From NCBI RefSeq assembly GCF_000209165.1, contig NC_009042.1:1798001-1862000 (forward strand): a stretch of 64,000 bases of DNA. Reading direction: 5' to 3'. Source of the stretch: Scheffersomyces stipitis CBS 6054 (Eukaryota > Ascomycota > Pichiomycetes > Serinales > Debaryomycetaceae). A program made the translations under genes and the position numbers. Below are positions 60,711 through 64,000 of this stretch, piece after piece. How positions within the stretch are numbered: position 1 is the stretch's first letter; every line of letters starts with the position of its first letter. Below the pieces are notes generated by a model. It had not been told where the DNA came from. It did no database searches and worked only from the letters and a program-made list of their open reading frames with translations.

Positions 60711-61889
60711 ATGTCTGTATATATCGTAGCCTCCATCCGGACTCCCATCGGCTCGTTCCAGGGCTCGCTCTCGCCTTTAAGCTCGGTAGATTTGGGTGCA
60801 AAAGCGGTGCACGAAGCACTTAAACAAGTGCCCTCTTTGCCTGCTTCAGCTGTCGAAGAGATTTTCTTTGGCTCTGCTCTCCAGGCTAACTTGGGACAAA
60901 ACCCAGCTCGTCAGGTGGCACTCTCCGCCGGTTTGCCAGAAGCCGTGGTCGCTACTTCCGTTAATAAGGTATGTGCTTCGGGGTTAAAGGCCATTATCTC
61001 TGGAGCCCAGACCATCCTCACCAACACCGCCGATGTAGTTGTAGTTGGCGGCTCTGAGTCGATGTCGAATGTCCCATTCTATGCTCCTATCAGATCTGGA
61101 GTCAGATACGGAGACGCTTCGCTTGTGGACGGGATTCAAAATGACGGGCTTAAGGACGTCTACTCCCAGAAGCTCATGGGCCATGCTGGAGAAAAAGTTG
61201 CCAGCGACTTAAACATCACAAGAGCTGAGCAAGATGAATACGCGATTGGCAGTTACGCCAAAGCTATTAATGCTCATGAGACGGGAAAGTTTGAGAACGA
61301 AATCACTCCAATTACAATCAAAACGAGAGCAGGTACCAAGACGGTCTCCAAAGATGAGGATATCTCTAAGTACAACCCAGAGAAGTTGAAGACAATGAAA
61401 TCTGCTTTTATTGACAATGGTACTGTGACAGCTGGTAATTCACCATCTCTTAATGATGGAGGTGCTGCTCTTATCCTTGTCTCGGAAGCTGCACTCAACA
61501 AGTATGGACTCAAACCATTGGCCAAAATCAGAAGCTGGGGTGAGGCCGCTAGAGCTCCTATGGACTTCACGATTGCACCAAGTTTGGCCATTCCAAAAAC
61601 GTTGGAAAGAGCTGGAGTTTCGATCAATGATGTCGATTACTTTGAGCTTAATGAAGCATTTTCAGTTGTTGGACTTGCCAACTCCAAATTGTTGGATATC
61701 CCATTGGAAAAATTGAACGTCTATGGAGGTGCTGTAGCTATTGGACATCCATTGGGTTGCTCTGGGGCCAGAATTGTGGTCACATTGTTAAGTGTATTGA
61801 AGCAGGAGAAGACGAATTCCAAGTTGGGTGTTGCTGCTGTATGTAACGGAGGCGGTGGAGCTTCTTCGATCCTCATTGAAGCCTTGTGA
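60711..61889 (+). CDS. ERG10: Acetoacetyl-CoA thiolase (acetyl-CoA C-acetyltransferase)
   Basis: Erg10 condenses two acetyl-CoA to acetoacetyl-CoA, the first step of the mevalonate/ergosterol pathway in the cytosol. The ATG start gives 392 aa (S. cerevisiae 398). All thiolase active-site blocks are present: nucleophile C88 in NKVCASGLKA, H346 in AIGHPLGCSGAR, and C378 in CNGGGGAS. The N-terminus goes straight into the fold (SVYIVASIRTPIGSF) with no mitochondrial presequence. The C-terminus IEAL is not a peroxisomal signal, so a cytosolic location is expected. I saw no in-frame CTG codon. It converges on UGA2 with a 232-bp gap. Confidence 0.95.
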   Translation: MSVYIVASIRTPIGSFQGSLSPLSSVDLGAKAVHEALKQVPSLPASAVEEIFFGSALQANLGQNPARQVALSAGLPEAVVATSVNKVCASGLKAIISGAQTILTNTADVVVVGGSESMSNVPFYAPIRSGVRYGDASLVDGIQNDGLKDVYSQKLMGHAGEKVASDLNITRAEQDEYAIGSYAKAINAHETGKFENEITPITIKTRAGTKTVSKDEDISKYNPEKLKTMKSAFIDNGTVTAGNSPSLNDGGAALILVSEAALNKYGLKPLAKIRSWGEAARAPMDFTIAPSLAIPKTLERAGVSINDVDYFELNEAFSVVGLANSKLLDIPLEKLNVYGGAVAIGHPLGCSGARIVVTLLSVLKQEKTNSKLGVAAVCNGGGGASSILIEAL

Positions 61890-62121
61890 TTTATAGAATT
61901 TATTGTCTACTTAGCCACATCCATAGAACTCATCATTGCTATATAGATTACTTCACAATGGTTTGGAAAAGTTGTAGCTAGTTAACACTAAAGTTAATAC
62001 AAGTTTGAAGTTCTTTCCATTAGAGGTTATCATGTCTTATCTGACTGTCAATTAATCGAAGCGATTGCTCCTATTGAAACCAGATATCTCCAAAGATACA
62101 TTAGTGTACAAAGTCTATATA

Positions 62122-63603
62122 TTAGTCATGATGGTAGACATTACCCAAGGTAATAGATTTCACCACAGTGTAATCGTCCATACCGTAGAGAGATCCTTCT
62201 CTTCCGAATCCTGATTCCTTAACACCTCCAAAAGGCATAGCGGCATCAGTGAAGATACCAGTGTTCACAGAAACCATTCCTGATTCCAAGTATTCAGACA
62301 TATACCAGATGTTGTTCAAACTTTCAGAGAAAACGTACGAAGCCAATCCAAATGGAGTATCATTACACCAATGCAAGACCTCTTCTTTCGTGTCGAACTT
62401 AACCAAAGCAGCCAAAGGTCCAAATGTTTCCTCGTTAATGACTCTCATGTCTTGGGTAACATCGCAAACTACAGAGGGAGCGTAAAACAATGGACCCAAC
62501 TCAGGAAGTCTTCCTCCTTTAAGAAGTACTTTAGCACCCTTTTGGATGGCATCTTGCAAATGATCTTCGACTTTGGTGATAGAGCGTTCGTTGATCAAGC
62601 ACGCATGGGTGACACCTGGTTCGAAACCATTACCGATCTTGAAGTTCTTGACCTTTTCAACGAACTTACGGCAGAATTCGTTGTATACTCCCAGCTGAAT
62701 ATAGATACGATTGGCACACACACAGGTTTGGCCCAATGATCTGAACTTGGAAGCAACAGCCTGTTCTACAGCGATGTCCAACTTGGCATCATCAAAGACG
62801 ATAACAGGAGCATTACCACCCAATTCCATAGACAACTTTTTCAATGTGGAAGAAGACTGCTTCATTAACAACTTACCAACAGGAGTAGAGCCGGTAAAAC
62901 TGATTTTCTTGATGACCTTGGATTCACAGAACTTCAAGCCGCACGTAGGGGTGCTTTCAGCAGAAACCAAGACAACATTAAATACTCCTTTAGGGAAACC
63001 AGCTTTATCAGCCAAATAAGCAAGAGCTAAAGAAGAAAGTGGAGTTTGGGCGTCTGGCTTAAGAATAGCAGTACAACCAGCAGCAAGGGCTGGAGCAGCC
63101 TTACGAGCACCCATGGCAGATGGGAAATTGAATGGACAAAGCAAACCAACAACACCAACTGGCTGCTTGTAGGTGATGACCTTATTGTTTTGATTCGATG
63201 GCTGAATTGTGTGCCCGTAGTTTCTCTTTGCTTCTTCAGCAAACCATTCAAAGTAGGAAGCTGCATACTTGATTTCACCGGTAGCATCGGTTAAACATTT
63301 TCCATTTTCCCAGGTGATGATTTTGGCCAAATCATCAACGTTCTCCATGATAAGATTGTACAAGTTTCTAGACCATTTCGAACGGTCGTAAGTAGATGTG
63401 AGCTTGTACTTGCGGTAGGCATCTTCGCTTACTTGGATGGCATAGTCTATTTCTTCTGGGGTCTGATCAGGCAACTCGGCAATTTTTTCGCCGGTAGCAG
63501 GATCGAAGACCGAAAAGGATTTGGAGGATTTGGATTCAAACCATTCGCCGTTAATGAAAGGCTTGGTCTTGATAAGATCTGGATTCTTGAAAGTAGGAGC
63601 CAT
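62122..63603 (-). CDS. UGA2: Succinate-semialdehyde dehydrogenase
   Basis: Uga2 oxidises succinate semialdehyde to succinate with NAD(P)+, the last step of GABA use (GABA shunt). The ATG at 63603 gives 493 aa (S. cerevisiae about 497). Aldehyde dehydrogenase landmarks are intact: the cofactor/oxyanion Asn in CPFNFP, FTGSTPVGKL at 236-245, general base E260 in MELGGNAPV and catalytic C294 in GQTCVCANR. The paired Cys after the nucleophile (CVC) is typical of SSADH, where the two can form a regulatory disulphide. The ending block PFGGVKESGFGREG is complete. It has no obvious presequence, so it is probably cytosolic. A CCG-rich motif shared with ALT1 lies about 90 bp upstream. Confidence 0.93.
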   Translation of the reverse strand: MAPTFKNPDLIKTKPFINGEWFESKSSKSFSVFDPATGEKIAELPDQTPEEIDYAIQVSEDAYRKYKLTSTYDRSKWSRNLYNLIMENVDDLAKIITWENGKCLTDATGEIKYAASYFEWFAEEAKRNYGHTIQPSNQNNKVITYKQPVGVVGLLCPFNFPSAMGARKAAPALAAGCTAILKPDAQTPLSSLALAYLADKAGFPKGVFNVVLVSAESTPTCGLKFCESKVIKKISFTGSTPVGKLLMKQSSSTLKKLSMELGGNAPVIVFDDAKLDIAVEQAVASKFRSLGQTCVCANRIYIQLGVYNEFCRKFVEKVKNFKIGNGFEPGVTHACLINERSITKVEDHLQDAIQKGAKVLLKGGRLPELGPLFYAPSVVCDVTQDMRVINEETFGPLAALVKFDTKEEVLHWCNDTPFGLASYVFSESLNNIWYMSEYLESGMVSVNTGIFTDAAMPFGGVKESGFGREGSLYGMDDYTVVKSITLGNVYHHD

Positions 63604-64000
63604 TTTGTTAAGTGTAGTAAATGAAATATGTTCAAAGGGAAGTAGGAATTTTTCACTTTATATTCTGGGGAAATCTACCAGAATCTTGGTCGATTAGCCG
63701 CGCGGGTATCTCCAAATCAGGCAATTTGGTTGCGGCCCGCGCTACCAACCATTTTACTCGTTCATATTTTGCAGTAGGGTCTTATCGTTGGGAATATATT
63801 GCCTAATATTTCTTTATTTGTATAGGTGTAGACTGTCTGTAATTAAGTCCAAAGAAGTAGAACAATTTGAATTGGCGTGTCCGGATATTTTTATTGTTGG
63901 TTGGTGTCACTATGGGTGGCACTAGTTGCGAATTCTCGATAAGGAAATGAGTCCATACAACTAAGAGAAAAACAGTTTGCTCAATTCTATGTAATGAAAA
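63604..64000. promoter_or_regulatory. UGA2 promoter region
   Basis: It contains CGATTAGCCGC (63691-63701) running into the palindrome CCGCGCGG (63698-63705), and a second GC palindrome GCGGCCCGC (63732-63740). These resemble the CCG/CGG-type UAS-GABA bound by Uga3 in Saccharomyces. Nothing else was recognised to the window end. Confidence 0.5.
63691..63705 (-). promoter_or_regulatory. CCG-palindrome, UAS-GABA-like, upstream of UGA2
   Basis: TTAGCCGCGCGGGTAT resembles the Saccharomyces UAS-GABA pattern (AAARCCGCSGGCGGSAWT), though the spacing is shorter. It lies 88-102 bp before the ATG. UGA2 is a known Uga3 target in S. cerevisiae; transfer to this species is inference. Confidence 0.4.

Noticed and set aside
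1..64000. Defence island, CRISPR array, biosynthetic cluster or mobile system
   Set aside because: The genes are individually known yeast housekeeping genes; no clustered unknown enzymes, terminal repeats or foreign-looking codon use were seen.

Overview
This 64 kb window is ordinary gene-dense chromosomal DNA from a budding yeast, most probably of the CTG-Ser clade (Debaryomycetaceae). Scheffersomyces (Pichia) stipitis or a close relative fits best. The genes are compact and apparently intronless, with CTG-clade or Saccharomyces orthologues. CTG is absent from the in-frame codons of ERG10 and ALT1 that I read by eye, while TTG, CTC, CTT and TTA all occur. A class 2 mitochondrial dihydroorotate dehydrogenase (URA9 type) is also present. 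The species name is inference. I saw no rRNA or tRNA gene, CRISPR array, intact transposon or virus-derived sequence. If CTG is serine here, residues translated from CTG as Leu are really Ser.

Layout. 1-13 kb: a myotubularin PI3P phosphatase (YMR1, cut by the window edge), JIP5, a long oxysterol-binding protein with ankyrin, PH, FFAT and ORD parts (OSH1/SWH1 type), a 2.1 kb gap, then MSL1 and HEM14 converging. 13-26 kb: a 1288-aa arrestin-like ubiquitin-ligase adaptor (ECM21/CSR2 type) with a 2.1 kb upstream gap, SFH5, YLF2, TVP18 and the zinc-knuckle protein AIR1. 26-40 kb: an AIM14-type metalloreductase/NADPH oxidase, a small Rcf-like mitochondrial protein divergent from SHY1, GET2, a 2.5 kb gap, STS1, an unrecognised gene, UTP7 and URA9. 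41-55 kb: DAM1, two small uncertain loci, a DUF2408 protein (CUB1 type), a WSC cell-wall sensor, a 2.5 kb gap, PRP2 divergent from URK1, and a small basic/serine-rich hypothetical gene. 56-64 kb: a 2.8 kb gap, then ALT1, ERG10 and UGA2.

Functional themes: RNA metabolism (JIP5, UTP7, MSL1, PRP2, AIR1), lipid and phosphoinositide handling (YMR1, OSH, SFH5, ERG10), Golgi/ER membrane biology (TVP18, GET2), mitochondrial respiration and heme (SHY1, Rcf-like, HEM14, URA9), and amino-acid/GABA metabolism (ALT1, UGA2). These look like chance neighbours rather than one pathway. Possible exceptions are the SHY1/Rcf-like pair, which shares a promoter with two CCAAT boxes, and ALT1 and UGA2, whose upstream regions share an exact 11-base CCG-containing motif.

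I found no convincing new multi-gene system. The loci most worth a second look are a small gene split over two overlapping frames (42753-43152), the unrecognised ORFs at 36235, 41128 and 55322, an apparent TATA/GTAAGT/CAG arrangement in the 17-19 kb gap, GCGC-rich repeats upstream of AIR1, and the shared motif upstream of ALT1 and UGA2.
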